NCBI RefSeq assembly: GCF_000186225.1
Contig: NC_014933.1
Coordinates: 2,914,001-2,978,000 of the forward strand
Length of the DNA: 64,000 nt
DNA from: Bacteroides helcogenes P 36-108
GTDB taxonomy: Bacteria; Bacteroidota; Bacteroidia; Bacteroidales; Bacteroidaceae
Reading direction: 5' to 3'
Part shown: one piece after another, positions 17,820 to 24,770 of the stretch
Numbering within the stretch: the first letter of the stretch is position 1
Layout: each line of letters opens with the position of its first letter
Notes under the pieces: model-generated
Databases searched by the model: none
Told to the model about the DNA's origin: nothing
Seen by the model: only the letters and a program-made list of their open reading frames with translations
Made by a program: the position numbers and the translations under genes

Positions 17820-19639
17820 CAGAAATTTATATAAATGACAAAGCCGCACGATTAATGGAAGGCTTTGACATAGATCTTGTTTTCGAGAATCCTTATTTTA
17901 AGGGGGTATCGGATTATTCCTATGATATAGAACTGCCATTACCGGCTAACTTTGGGATTTTCGGGCATATAAATATGGTGGATGTTAAAAAGACCCGTAC
18001 ATTTTATAAGATGGAGATCAGAATAAATGGACGTGTAGTCATGCGAGGCAGCGCAGTCGTCATTTCTGTAACCGAAAGGTCGGTAAAGGTTCAGATGGCA
18101 TCGGGCAATGCACATCTGAACATGGTATATAGCAACAAGTACATAGATGCTGAAGATATGATATGTACGGTTGATGTACCGGTCAAATCAAAAACATATA
18201 CGGAAATACCCGAAGCGGACAGGGACAAATACCTTGGGGACGAAAGCCAAACGCATTTCGTTTATTTACCTTATCTTGATAAGGATAACAATTTGAAAAA
18301 TCAGGTATATTACAACCGTTCAGACAGAGGTGATTCATCCAGGAACAGCATTCGGATCAAATATGACGAATGTTCTCCCATGCCTTATTTCCGCTTTTTG
18401 ATGAGTGAGGTTTTTAGAAATATTGGTTATGTGCTGAATGAAGATATTTTCAATGACAATGCGGTATATCAGGGATTATATGTATGCCGTGCCTATGTCA
18501 TGGATAATAAAACATCCCAAAAACAGGTTAATCTCAAGCATTATCTGCCTCATTGGACTTACACGGAATTGATCAAGCAGCTTGAGATATTCTTTGTGGC
18601 CTATGCCGTAATTGATGAGAGTAAAAAGGAAATCAGATTTGTAAGTCTGTCAGACTATTATAAAAATGGACAGTCTGAATACATAGATGACATTGTCCGT
18701 AAATACGATGTGGATGTTAATGAAGAAGCAGAGGAAAATGATATTAAAGCGGCAATTGTTAAGTATGATATGGAAAATGCGGACAATTTAGACATGCTCG
18801 ATGAGGAACTTGTCAAGGCGGCAGATAAAAAGTTCTTCGCTTCTAAAGAGGATCTGGAATACACCTTTCAGGGACTGGGGGATGCCAAAAAATATAATGA
18901 ATTGTACAAAACGGACGATGGACGCAATTATATAGCATGGGATAACGGGGATGGATATGACCCGTATCCGGGATATGGGAAATATGGCAGGTATGAACTC
19001 AAAGAGGTAAACCTGTGGAATGGCAAGGATAAAACGGAGGATTCTCAAAGTGAATTGAGACTGTCCATTTGTCCGGTGAAGATGAAGAAATATCTGTATC
19101 ATGTCTCGGAATGGTCACCGGAGGCCACTTACACGACAGAGAATTACAAGATATTGATGAATTTACCTTATATCACTGAGGAAAAAAGAGAAAATGAAGA
19201 TAAGGAAATTAACCTCCAGACTTGCTTGCAAGAAGATACCAGGAATGAGAAAAATGTCATAAAGCACATCAATCTTGCATATAATGACGGCTATAAACAG
19301 GTACATACCAATAAAGGTAAATGGGGAGTCTATGAATACCTGATGAATTACATGTACACGGATTGTGCCCAAAAAGACAGCCATTTGATTACGGGATTGA
19401 CCAAATCATTGTCATTAAGGCTCTCGTCAGTTGACTGTATAGGAAGCAGGTTGGGTATTGGTGACACCATGCGTTCGAATCTTGAGTATCATATTGACTT
19501 TCATAAATCCTATATTCCCAAAGCCACGCACATATATATTATCAGGAACAAAAAATACATATGCAGGAAAATCAAGGCAAAAGTAACAATGGACGGGATG
19601 GATCCGATTTTAGAAGGCACATTCTATCGGATAGAATAA
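17816..19639 (+). CDS. Phage tail protein, likely hub or distal tail component
   Basis: A 607-residue beta-rich protein directly after the tape measure (ATGA overlap), where Dit/Tal-type tail-tip proteins lie. The N-terminus (TEIYINDKAARLMEGFDIDL; FYKMEIRINGRVVMRGSAVV) is strand-rich and hub-like, and the centre has an acidic region (about 290-330). The C-terminus (THIYIIRNKKYICRKIKAKV) is again strand-rich. No enzyme motif. It is the last structural gene; the cargo region begins 70 bases later with a new promoter. Confidence 0.65.
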   Translation: MTEIYINDKAARLMEGFDIDLVFENPYFKGVSDYSYDIELPLPANFGIFGHINMVDVKKTRTFYKMEIRINGRVVMRGSAVVISVTERSVKVQMASGNAHLNMVYSNKYIDAEDMICTVDVPVKSKTYTEIPEADRDKYLGDESQTHFVYLPYLDKDNNLKNQVYYNRSDRGDSSRNSIRIKYDECSPMPYFRFLMSEVFRNIGYVLNEDIFNDNAVYQGLYVCRAYVMDNKTSQKQVNLKHYLPHWTYTELIKQLEIFFVAYAVIDESKKEIRFVSLSDYYKNGQSEYIDDIVRKYDVDVNEEAEENDIKAAIVKYDMENADNLDMLDEELVKAADKKFFASKEDLEYTFQGLGDAKKYNELYKTDDGRNYIAWDNGDGYDPYPGYGKYGRYELKEVNLWNGKDKTEDSQSELRLSICPVKMKKYLYHVSEWSPEATYTTENYKILMNLPYITEEKRENEDKEINLQTCLQEDTRNEKNVIKHINLAYNDGYKQVHTNKGKWGVYEYLMNYMYTDCAQKDSHLITGLTKSLSLRLSSVDCIGSRLGIGDTMRSNLEYHIDFHKSYIPKATHIYIIRNKKYICRKIKAKVTMDGMDPILEGTFYRIE

Positions 19640-19710
19640 ATAGACTTTCCTTGGTATGCTGAAAGAGTATTCTTCCATTAGAATAATTTTACAGAATATT
19701 TAACTACAAA

Positions 19711-19756
19711 TTTTCGTAGTAAAGTTTGTCTAATACGTTTTTTCGTAGTATCTTTG
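19711..19756 (+). promoter_or_regulatory. Promoter with two operator-like direct repeats
   Basis: TTTG (19,725-19,728), 20 bases, TATCTTTG (19,749-19,756) is a perfect Bacteroides promoter. TTTTCGTAGTA occurs twice, at 19,711-19,721 and 19,740-19,750 (29 bases apart), the second copy running into the -7 box. This suggests a repressor binding both boxes. It drives the small gene at 19,779 and perhaps the DUF5053 gene. Confidence 0.75.
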
Positions 19757-19778
19757 TCATGTTCAAAAAATAAGTGAT

Positions 19779-19952
19779 ATGAGAAAAAAGAGATTGAGAG
19801 CTTCACAACAAAGACTGAAGCTGACCAAAGAGGAAGAGGAATTGATACGGTGTATAAGAAATTATCAGAATTCTTTCCCCAATGGCTATCCGCAGTTGCT
19901 TTGGTATTGTCAAGAACTATTTGACAAACTGGTGGATTTACCAAGAGATTAA
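19779..19952 (+). CDS. Small basic hypothetical protein (57 aa)
   Basis: ATG at 19,779, 22 bases after a perfect -7 box; stop at 19,950-19,952. The N-terminus is basic (MRKKRLRASQQRLKLTKEEE), and the rest is a helical segment with aromatic residues (LLWYCQELFDKLVDLPRD). No family recognised. A short hairpin (19,963-19,984) and then a DUF5053 gene follow. Its position at the head of the cargo region with an operator-flanked promoter makes it a candidate regulator, by inference only. Confidence 0.55.
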   Translation: MRKKRLRASQQRLKLTKEEEELIRCIRNYQNSFPNGYPQLLWYCQELFDKLVDLPRD

Positions 19953-19962
19953 AAAGAAAGCC

Positions 19963-19984
19963 TACCCTTTCGGGGGTGGGCACA
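19963..19984 (+). terminator. Short hairpin between two small genes
   Basis: Stem GCCTACCC / GGGTGGGC (one G-T pair) around TTTCGG, eleven bases after the stop of the 57-aa gene. Weak T content downstream, so it may only attenuate transcription into the DUF5053 gene. Confidence 0.4.
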
Positions 19985-20008
19985 ATTACCCATAAAAATA
20001 TAGAAGAT

Positions 20009-20263
20009 ATGGAAACAATGATTGTAACGCCTCAGGCTGAGATGACAATGAAGCAAAAGCTTCAAGATGTCCTGATGATAGTGTCATGGCGGGAAATAGC
20101 CCGCAACTATTTTGGAAAGTCCAGTTCATGGCTTTACCATAAACTGGATGGCATAGACGGAAACGGTGGCAAAGGAGAATTCTCAGAAAAGGAAAAAGAA
20201 CAAATGCGTGGAGCTTTGTGTGATTTGGCAGACCGCTTGCGCCGTGCTGCTGACAATATTTAA
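20009..20263 (+). CDS. DUF5053-type small protein, copy 1
   Basis: An 84-residue protein, taking the ATG at 20,009 (METMIVTPQAEM). The core SWREIARNYFGKSSSWLYHK, then LDG, matches the second copy at 23,420 (SYISKQYFQKDRSWLAQRIN, then G): I-x3-YF-x-K-x2-SWL-x2-[KR]-[LI]-[DN]-G. This is the pattern of DUF5053, a small Bacteroides phage family that looks like a helix-turn-helix fold (my inference). It is followed by a strong terminator and by the promoter/leader of the MACPF genes, so it may regulate that unit. Confidence 0.65.
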   Translation: METMIVTPQAEMTMKQKLQDVLMIVSWREIARNYFGKSSSWLYHKLDGIDGNGGKGEFSEKEKEQMRGALCDLADRLRRAADNI

Positions 20264-20328
20264 GGCTGCGGGACACATATCCCCCGATTTGAACAAAAAG
20301 TCACCCGCCAGCCTTCGGGTGCAATTTC

Positions 20329-20369
20329 AATCTCGCTTTCTTTATTTATGGAGAAAGCGAGATTTTTTT
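20329..20369 (+). terminator. Rho-independent terminator after DUF5053 copy 1
   Basis: Perfect 13-bp stem AATCTCGCTTTCT / AGAAAGCGAGATT followed by a run of seven T. A smaller hairpin (CACCCG / CGGGTG) lies just before it at 20,302-20,321. The promoter at 20,390 starts 20 bases further on. Confidence 0.85.
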
Positions 20370-20389
20370 CTCAAAACTTCTGCTTTTCT

Positions 20390-20420
20390 TTTGTTATTTA
20401 GCAAATTATGTTGATTTTTG
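20390..20420 (+). promoter_or_regulatory. Cargo-unit promoter A (upstream of the MACPF genes)
   Basis: TTTG (20,390-20,393), exactly 19 bases, GATTTTTG (20,413-20,420). The same architecture, NAnnTTTG with a 19-base spacer just after a terminator hairpin, recurs at 23,976 and 25,588. The G at the first -7 position departs from the usual T and may mean weak or activator-dependent expression. Confidence 0.6.
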
Positions 20421-20435
20421 TATTGCCAAATATTT

Positions 20436-20518
20436 CAATTCCTTATGTCGTGCAACCCGTAGGAAATTGGATTCTGGGTGGTTCCGGTTGGCGCACGGCA
20501 TAAAGAATTGATTTTTTT
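20436..20518 (+). ncRNA. Folded leader A with an 18-bp closing stem and T run
   Basis: Arms 20,436-20,453 and 20,493-20,510 (CAATTCCTTATGTCGTGC / GCACGGCATAAAGAATTG) pair over 18 positions with one mismatch and one G-U pair, enclosing about 39 bases with an inner ACCC/GGGT pairing. Seven T follow at 20,512-20,518, and the MACPF start codon is at 20,536. A 75-base copy with ten differences by my count lies at 24,033-24,107. It could be an attenuator, a terminator or a recombination site. Confidence 0.6.
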
Positions 20519-20535
20519 ATCATAATTACCTAATT

Positions 20536-21570
20536 ATGAAACACAGATTTTATCATATATTCATAACTTGTTTCCTTATATTCGGATGTAGTCATAATAA
20601 GGATTATCCCCCGGTTATTCCTCCTGAATATAATCACTACCCAGACATGTATTTTAGAATTGATACCACATTAACAAAAAAAATGGATTCATCATCCTCC
20701 CTGCTTGGATGTGGCTATGACTGCAAATTCAGCCTTATAAAAGGAAATGACTACATAAGAAATAGGATAATTGATGTGAAGCGGCTATTGAATGGAGAAG
20801 GATATGATTATATAAAACATCTCTCTATGAGCTTTCCTCTATTGGAAATAAATAAAGCAATATTACATCAAAGTGGCTACTCTCATTCTCTTATCAGTGC
20901 AACACTTGATAAACATGTCAAGGATCTTATGGAAATTAGCGGAGTAAAAACATCTATTGGAAATATACAACTAAAACTTTTTAGAACTGTCACCAATAGT
21001 TTTAATAATAAAAGCACAGGAAATATTTTTTTTACATATGAATATTTTAGGCCTACCTGCATTCTCACCCTCCCTGAAGTATATCCTGAATATCTATGCT
21101 ATTTCCTTTCTGATAGTTTTATTAAAGATCTATATAGCAAGTCTGCTGATGATATTGTGAGAATTTACGGAACCCATGTACTCACGGATATAACGTTAGG
21201 TGGTTGGATTTCAGTATCAGCAATCGCCAAATTATCTTCTAAGGGCGACGAAAAAGAAATGGTGAAAAGTATGAATTTATATTATAACCATTTTTATAAC
21301 TCTTCCTATTCGGCTAATGGAAATAGATACTTCCCCAATTGTGATAGCATTATTTGCAATATTCACATGACAGGAGGCAATCAATCAGATATAGAAATTA
21401 AAGATAATCAAATAGTTGGATTTCAGAAATGGCTTCAAAACATAAACCTTAATAACGAACAAATTGTAGATATAGGTAGTATAAAAAAAATCTTATTATT
21501 AAGTGACTTCATTATGGATGTCTCAAAAAAGAAAGAGATTGAAGATGCTATTATTAGATACTGTAATTAA
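20536..21570 (+). CDS. MACPF-domain lipoprotein, short form (BSAP-like)
   Basis: A 344-residue protein with a lipoprotein signal peptide (lipobox LIFGC, Cys18). It carries the MACPF/perforin signature Y211-G-T-H in RIYGTHVLTDITLGGW. Secreted MACPF proteins of Bacteroidales (BSAPs) kill related strains by attacking specific outer-membrane targets; membership here is by motif, lipobox and context. Unlike its neighbour it stops right after the shared segment KKKEIEDAIIRYC and so lacks the C-terminal domain. It is AT-rich compared with the phage genes and lies 26 bases before the second MACPF gene. It may be a pore-forming partner, an accessory subunit or a toxin of its own. Confidence 0.82.
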   Translation: MKHRFYHIFITCFLIFGCSHNKDYPPVIPPEYNHYPDMYFRIDTTLTKKMDSSSSLLGCGYDCKFSLIKGNDYIRNRIIDVKRLLNGEGYDYIKHLSMSFPLLEINKAILHQSGYSHSLISATLDKHVKDLMEISGVKTSIGNIQLKLFRTVTNSFNNKSTGNIFFTYEYFRPTCILTLPEVYPEYLCYFLSDSFIKDLYSKSADDIVRIYGTHVLTDITLGGWISVSAIAKLSSKGDEKEMVKSMNLYYNHFYNSSYSANGNRYFPNCDSIICNIHMTGGNQSDIEIKDNQIVGFQKWLQNINLNNEQIVDIGSIKKILLLSDFIMDVSKKKEIEDAIIRYCN

Positions 21571-21595
21571 TTTTATTAACTTTAAAATTATCATT

Positions 21596-23134
21596 ATGAA
21601 AACAATTTATTTTTTATCATGCGTTTTTTTATCGTTATTTTTATTTAGTAGTTGCAATGATGAAATAATTAACTCTAATCTTGGTCTTATTTCTACCAGA
21701 TCGGCAGGAGATGGAAAATACGACTTATTAGGGTATGGTTACGATTGTACATTTAGTGTTTTTAAGGGATCTCGCTATGGAAAAGCAAGAATAATTGATA
21801 TTGATCGCTTTTTATCGGGACAGGGAAGAGATCCTATTACCAGAGTGGAGAAAATAATGTCACCAGGCAATATTAATATTGCATTGCTTCATGGAGGTGG
21901 TGAAGTTGAAGCTGAATGGGGAGCTGATTTAAATGAATATAGTCAAGGTCAGCATAATAGGTATAATGTGAAATCTAATATCAATGCATTTGGCTTAAAA
22001 TTATTCACAGCAGATCTAAAAAGTTACTATAGCGATTCTTCCAGATTCAGTAACGCATATTGTTTCTATAGAGCCAATATACAAAAAGCAACACGTAAAT
22101 TGACTATGTCAGAAGTTTCTCCATCATATTTGAAATATTTCTTAACAGATGAATTTTTGGATAATTTAGCAACTTATACGGGTGATCAAATGGTAGCCAA
22201 ATATGGTACACATGTACTAACTGATATCTTATTGGGGGGTGTGAGTAGTACTATTTTTAATGCTAAAATGACATCAATATCAAATCAAAAAGCCTTTAAA
22301 AATGAGGCAGATTTGTTCATAAATCAATTGTCTGCTGGGACAGGGACTACCGAAGCGCAGAAACGGTTTAATAACTTTAAGGATGTAAAAATATCGATAA
22401 AGACTTATGGTGGAACGTCTGCAATAGATCAAAAGATCTCTTTTGATCCATTTACAGGGCAGTTAGGAAACATTTCTTTTAATTATACTGATTGGATGAA
22501 TAGTGTTACTCAATCAGCAGAGCAAATTATAGGTATTGGCAATAATACTACAGAGATCTGCCTCCTTAGTGATTTTATTGGGAACACAACAAAGAAAAAA
22601 GAGATAGAAGATGCAATCATAAGATATTGTGAAAAACAAAAGGTAAATATGCTTTCTACACCAACATTCGATTATGAGGAAGGAGTCATATATTATAATT
22701 TAGCGACAGATAGCAAGAACTATTTACTTGTAGCTTATGATATTGATTATAGTTGGGAAGCACATTCTTCCCATCCAGCTTATTTAAATAGGCTACCGAT
22801 AGATAATCGTAATCCTTGGGAAATAAACACTTCAGGAGCATGGCGTGTACGCTGGACTTTTTATCCCTATGGGGAGTATTATCGAATAGGAATAAAAGTA
22901 AATGATGGTAGAGATATGGCTTTGGCCATTGGACAAGCAACATTACCTTTTTTTAATGATGGCGCAAGTGATCAATTATGGGATATAGAAAGTGTGGTAA
23001 ATCAAAAAGATACTTATATGCTGAAACATGTAAGTACTGGACAATATTTATGTAGTACTGATCATAAATTACATCCTAAAAATCCAAATGACAAAACATT
23101 ATGGTTCAAAATAAAAATTACAAGTAAAAAGTAA
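21596..23134 (+). CDS. MACPF-domain lipoprotein with a C-terminal lectin-like domain (BSAP-like toxin)
   Basis: A 512-residue protein from the ATG at 21,596; the frame upstream to 21,503 overlaps the first MACPF gene and is not used. Lipobox LFSSC (Cys19). MACPF signature Y203-G-T-H in AKYGTHVLTDILLGGV, followed by the expected amphipathic regions. After KKKEIEDAIIRYC a C-terminal domain of about 140 residues contains DQLWDIES, YMLKHVSTGQYLC and TLWFKI, resembling a ricin-type beta-trefoil lectin fold. BSAPs lyse susceptible Bacteroides; the lectin-like part may choose the target. No obvious immunity gene or substitute target gene lies beside it. AT-rich, probably transferred with the cassette. 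Confidence 0.85.
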   Translation: MKTIYFLSCVFLSLFLFSSCNDEIINSNLGLISTRSAGDGKYDLLGYGYDCTFSVFKGSRYGKARIIDIDRFLSGQGRDPITRVEKIMSPGNINIALLHGGGEVEAEWGADLNEYSQGQHNRYNVKSNINAFGLKLFTADLKSYYSDSSRFSNAYCFYRANIQKATRKLTMSEVSPSYLKYFLTDEFLDNLATYTGDQMVAKYGTHVLTDILLGGVSSTIFNAKMTSISNQKAFKNEADLFINQLSAGTGTTEAQKRFNNFKDVKISIKTYGGTSAIDQKISFDPFTGQLGNISFNYTDWMNSVTQSAEQIIGIGNNTTEICLLSDFIGNTTKKKEIEDAIIRYCEKQKVNMLSTPTFDYEEGVIYYNLATDSKNYLLVAYDIDYSWEAHSSHPAYLNRLPIDNRNPWEINTSGAWRVRWTFYPYGEYYRIGIKVNDGRDMALAIGQATLPFFNDGASDQLWDIESVVNQKDTYMLKHVSTGQYLCSTDHKLHPKNPNDKTLWFKIKITSKK

Positions 23135-23212
23135 CTAATGAATAATAATAAAAAATAGATTAGAAAATCCATTGAAATTCCAAAGTTTATTTGATAATTT
23201 TTAAAATCATAA

Positions 23213-23350
23213 AGATATGATTACTTAAGATTCCTCATCCGATACGAAAAAGAAATTCTCGAAGATGGAATTATTTTTTCAGAATCGGAATTCTACGACG
23301 AGTTATTCAGTACTATCTTGATGATAGCTGACGAACTCAGAGAAGAATGA
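23213..23350 (+). pseudogene. Possible small ORF without a start codon
   Basis: Between an in-frame TAA (23,210) and TGA (23,348-23,350) the frame encodes a protein-like segment (YLRFLIRYEKEILEDGIIFS and further, ending IADELREE) with no ATG near its beginning. The ATG at 23,217 is in another frame and stops after three codons. One indel would join them. It lies where the 57-aa gene lies in the first cargo unit. It could be a decayed small gene or chance. Confidence 0.35.
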
Positions 23351-23354
23351 AAAT

Positions 23355-23382
23355 TTGGGAGCCTCTTTAGAGGTTCCCATTT
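23355..23382 (+). terminator. Hairpin before DUF5053 copy 2
   Basis: Stem TGGGAGCCTC / GAGGTTCCCA (one G-T pair) with loop TTTA, then ATTTATC. It ends the transcript of the MACPF pair or of the small ORF at 23,213. Confidence 0.55.
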
Positions 23383-23419
23383 ATCAACCTTATCAGCATC
23401 TTCTTAAAAAAACAGATAT

Positions 23420-23842
23420 ATGGACAAACAGATTGAAGGAAGAATCAAAGAATTGGTAGGCAAGTTTCATCTGCTTCGAACCAAGGAAGGAAGTGAGGAA
23501 TTTGATAACATTTGGCGTCAGTTGAATGCAGATATTCCGGCAGAACAACGTAAGGAGGCCGGACAGTTCTTACTCCAGGAGATGAGACAAGCACGAGAAC
23601 GCAAAAAACGTATGGATGTGGATGTTCGTAACCAGTTGGGAGATTTATATGATGTGTTGTCTTTATCTTACATATCGAAACAGTATTTTCAGAAAGATCG
23701 TAGCTGGTTAGCCCAACGTATCAATGGCAATCAAGTGAATGGGAAAACATGTGCCTTTTCTGAGGATGAATTGGAAATACTTAAATTGACACTTACGGAT
23801 ATAAAGAACAAGTTATCGGACACTATATTAAGCATCAAGTGA
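23420..23842 (+). CDS. DUF5053-type protein, copy 2
   Basis: A 140-residue protein. The C-terminal half (SYISKQYFQKDRSWLAQRIN, then G) is homologous to copy 1 at 20,009, sharing YF-x-K-x2-SWL. The N-terminal 70 residues form an additional charged helical region (GRIKELVGKFHLLRTKEGSE) that copy 1 lacks. As with copy 1, a terminator, a promoter with a 19-base spacer and a folded leader follow, in front of another cargo gene. The pairing of DUF5053 with this leader in two places suggests a functional link. Confidence 0.7.
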   Translation: MDKQIEGRIKELVGKFHLLRTKEGSEEFDNIWRQLNADIPAEQRKEAGQFLLQEMRQARERKKRMDVDVRNQLGDLYDVLSLSYISKQYFQKDRSWLAQRINGNQVNGKTCAFSEDELEILKLTLTDIKNKLSDTILSIK

Positions 23843-23944
23843 ATCATTAACACACTAAGAGCGGATTCCGGTACTCCGCCCTTTTTACGAATTAAGAATA
23901 GTCTCTGTATTGATTTAGCACTTTTCAAAGACTTATAATTTTGG

Positions 23945-23975
23945 GGTGGAACTCTAAAAAAGTTCCACCTTTCTT
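23945..23975 (+). terminator. Terminator hairpin of cargo unit B
   Basis: Perfect 9-bp stem GGTGGAACT / AGTTCCACC, loop CTAAAAA, then TTTCTTTTTG; the T run merges directly into the -33 box of the promoter at 23,976. Confidence 0.7.
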
Positions 23976-24006
23976 TTTGTCATTTGGTAACTTATTCCGA
24001 CCTTTG
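23976..24006 (+). promoter_or_regulatory. Cargo-unit promoter B
   Basis: TTTG (23,976-23,979), exactly 19 bases, GACCTTTG (23,999-24,006). Same spacing and the same non-T first base in the -7 box as promoter A. It leads into folded leader B and the gene at 24,119. Confidence 0.6.
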
Positions 24007-24032
24007 CAATGCCCAATATAAACCAAACGTTT

Positions 24033-24114
24033 CAATTCCTTATGCCGTGCAACCCGTACTCAATCGGGTTCCGGGTGGTTCCGGTGGGCGCGCGGCATAA
24101 GGAATTGATTTTTT
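24033..24114 (+). ncRNA. Folded leader B with an 18-bp closing stem and T run
   Basis: Arms CAATTCCTTATGCCGTGC (24,033-24,050) and GCGCGGCATAAGGAATTG (24,090-24,107) pair over all 18 positions with one G-U pair. The inner part can form AACCCG / CGGGTT. Six T follow, and the ATG of the cargo gene is at 24,119, five bases after the run. Position 7 of the stem is C-G here but mismatched in copy A; position 13 is C-G here and U-G in copy A. Confidence 0.62.
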
Positions 24115-24118
24115 AGAT

Positions 24119-24523
24119 ATGAATTCATTGGAAGATTTCATTTTAACATATATATCAGAACAAACCATTATTCATCCTAAGGATATTAAAGACAACTTTC
24201 GAAAAAAAGGTTATAATATGGAACGTATAACGCAAGCTATAACGGAAATAGATTCAGAAGGATTAATTTCTACTGCACGAGGAAAAACTGAATCTATTTG
24301 TTTGACCCGCGAAGGTAAGAAAGCTGCAAAAATGGGATTTGCCAAATATTTGGAAATGAAGGAAAAAGAAAACGAACTGGATAGTAGGATAAAGAAAACG
24401 ACATTGTGGGGAAACTATATCAATATTGCCAACGCTGTTTGGGGAGCGGTGGGTTTTATATTAGGAGTCCTAACAAAAGGCCGATTAGCAAACTTATGGG
24501 AGTGGTTATCTGCAATGTTCTGA
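24119..24523 (+). CDS. Winged-helix-like membrane protein of unknown function
   Basis: A 134-residue protein. Residues about 5-70 look like a winged helix (LEDFILTYISEQTIIHPKDI; ITEIDSEGLISTARGKTESI; CLTREGKKAA). After a charged helix (YLEMKEKENELDSRIKKTTL) comes one membrane helix at about 103-122 (IANAVWGAVGFILGVLTKG). A DNA-binding-like domain tied to the membrane is unusual. It starts five bases after the T run of leader B. Its last 68 bases overlap the end of an opposite-strand gene that also has a C-terminal membrane helix. I do not recognise the family; phage exclusion or sensing are possible but unproved. Confidence 0.6.
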   Translation: MNSLEDFILTYISEQTIIHPKDIKDNFRKKGYNMERITQAITEIDSEGLISTARGKTESICLTREGKKAAKMGFAKYLEMKEKENELDSRIKKTTLWGNYINIANAVWGAVGFILGVLTKGRLANLWEWLSAMF

Positions 24524-24659
24524 TTAAACTGCATTTCCGTTGCAAACGAGACAACTGTTCTTCCATCTCTATAGAGTAGTCCTCTAATTCAGAGCATTTA
24601 TCGGCTGCATATTGTGAAAGCTCTATAGCCTTCTGTATATCTTTATCAGTATATTTCAT
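24456..24659 (-). CDS. Small coiled-coil protein with a C-terminal membrane helix, antisense to its neighbour
   Basis: A 67-residue protein: a charged coiled coil (DIQKAIELSQYAADKCSELE; EEQLSRLQRKCS) followed by a C-terminal membrane segment (ITTPISLLIGLLLGLLI). On the minus strand a -7 box TATTTTTG lies at about 24,676-24,683, with an imperfect -33 box, supporting a real gene. It overlaps the 3' end of the winged-helix membrane gene tail to tail by 68 bases. The pair could be regulated by antisense RNA. Function unknown. Confidence 0.5.
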   Translation of the reverse strand: MKYTDKDIQKAIELSQYAADKCSELEDYSIEMEEQLSRLQRKCSLIRTLQITTPISLLIGLLLGLLI

Positions 24660-24700
24660 GACAACTTTATTTTTGGCAAAAATACTATAAATAATTGAAT

Positions 24701-24766
24701 ATGAAACGAGTTTTATTTTTAATTATTGCATTGTTAATGTATAATGTTCATTTATCAAAATATTAA
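24701..24766 (+). pseudogene. 21-codon signal-peptide-like ORF
   Basis: ATG at 24,701, stop at 24,764-24,766: a short hydrophobic peptide beginning MKRVLFLIIALLMYNVHLSK. It looks like an isolated signal peptide with nothing behind it. The next ATG (24,771) starts a lipoprotein four bases after its stop. It may be a remnant of a deleted secreted gene or a translated leader. Confidence 0.35.
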
Positions 24767-24770
24767 TATT

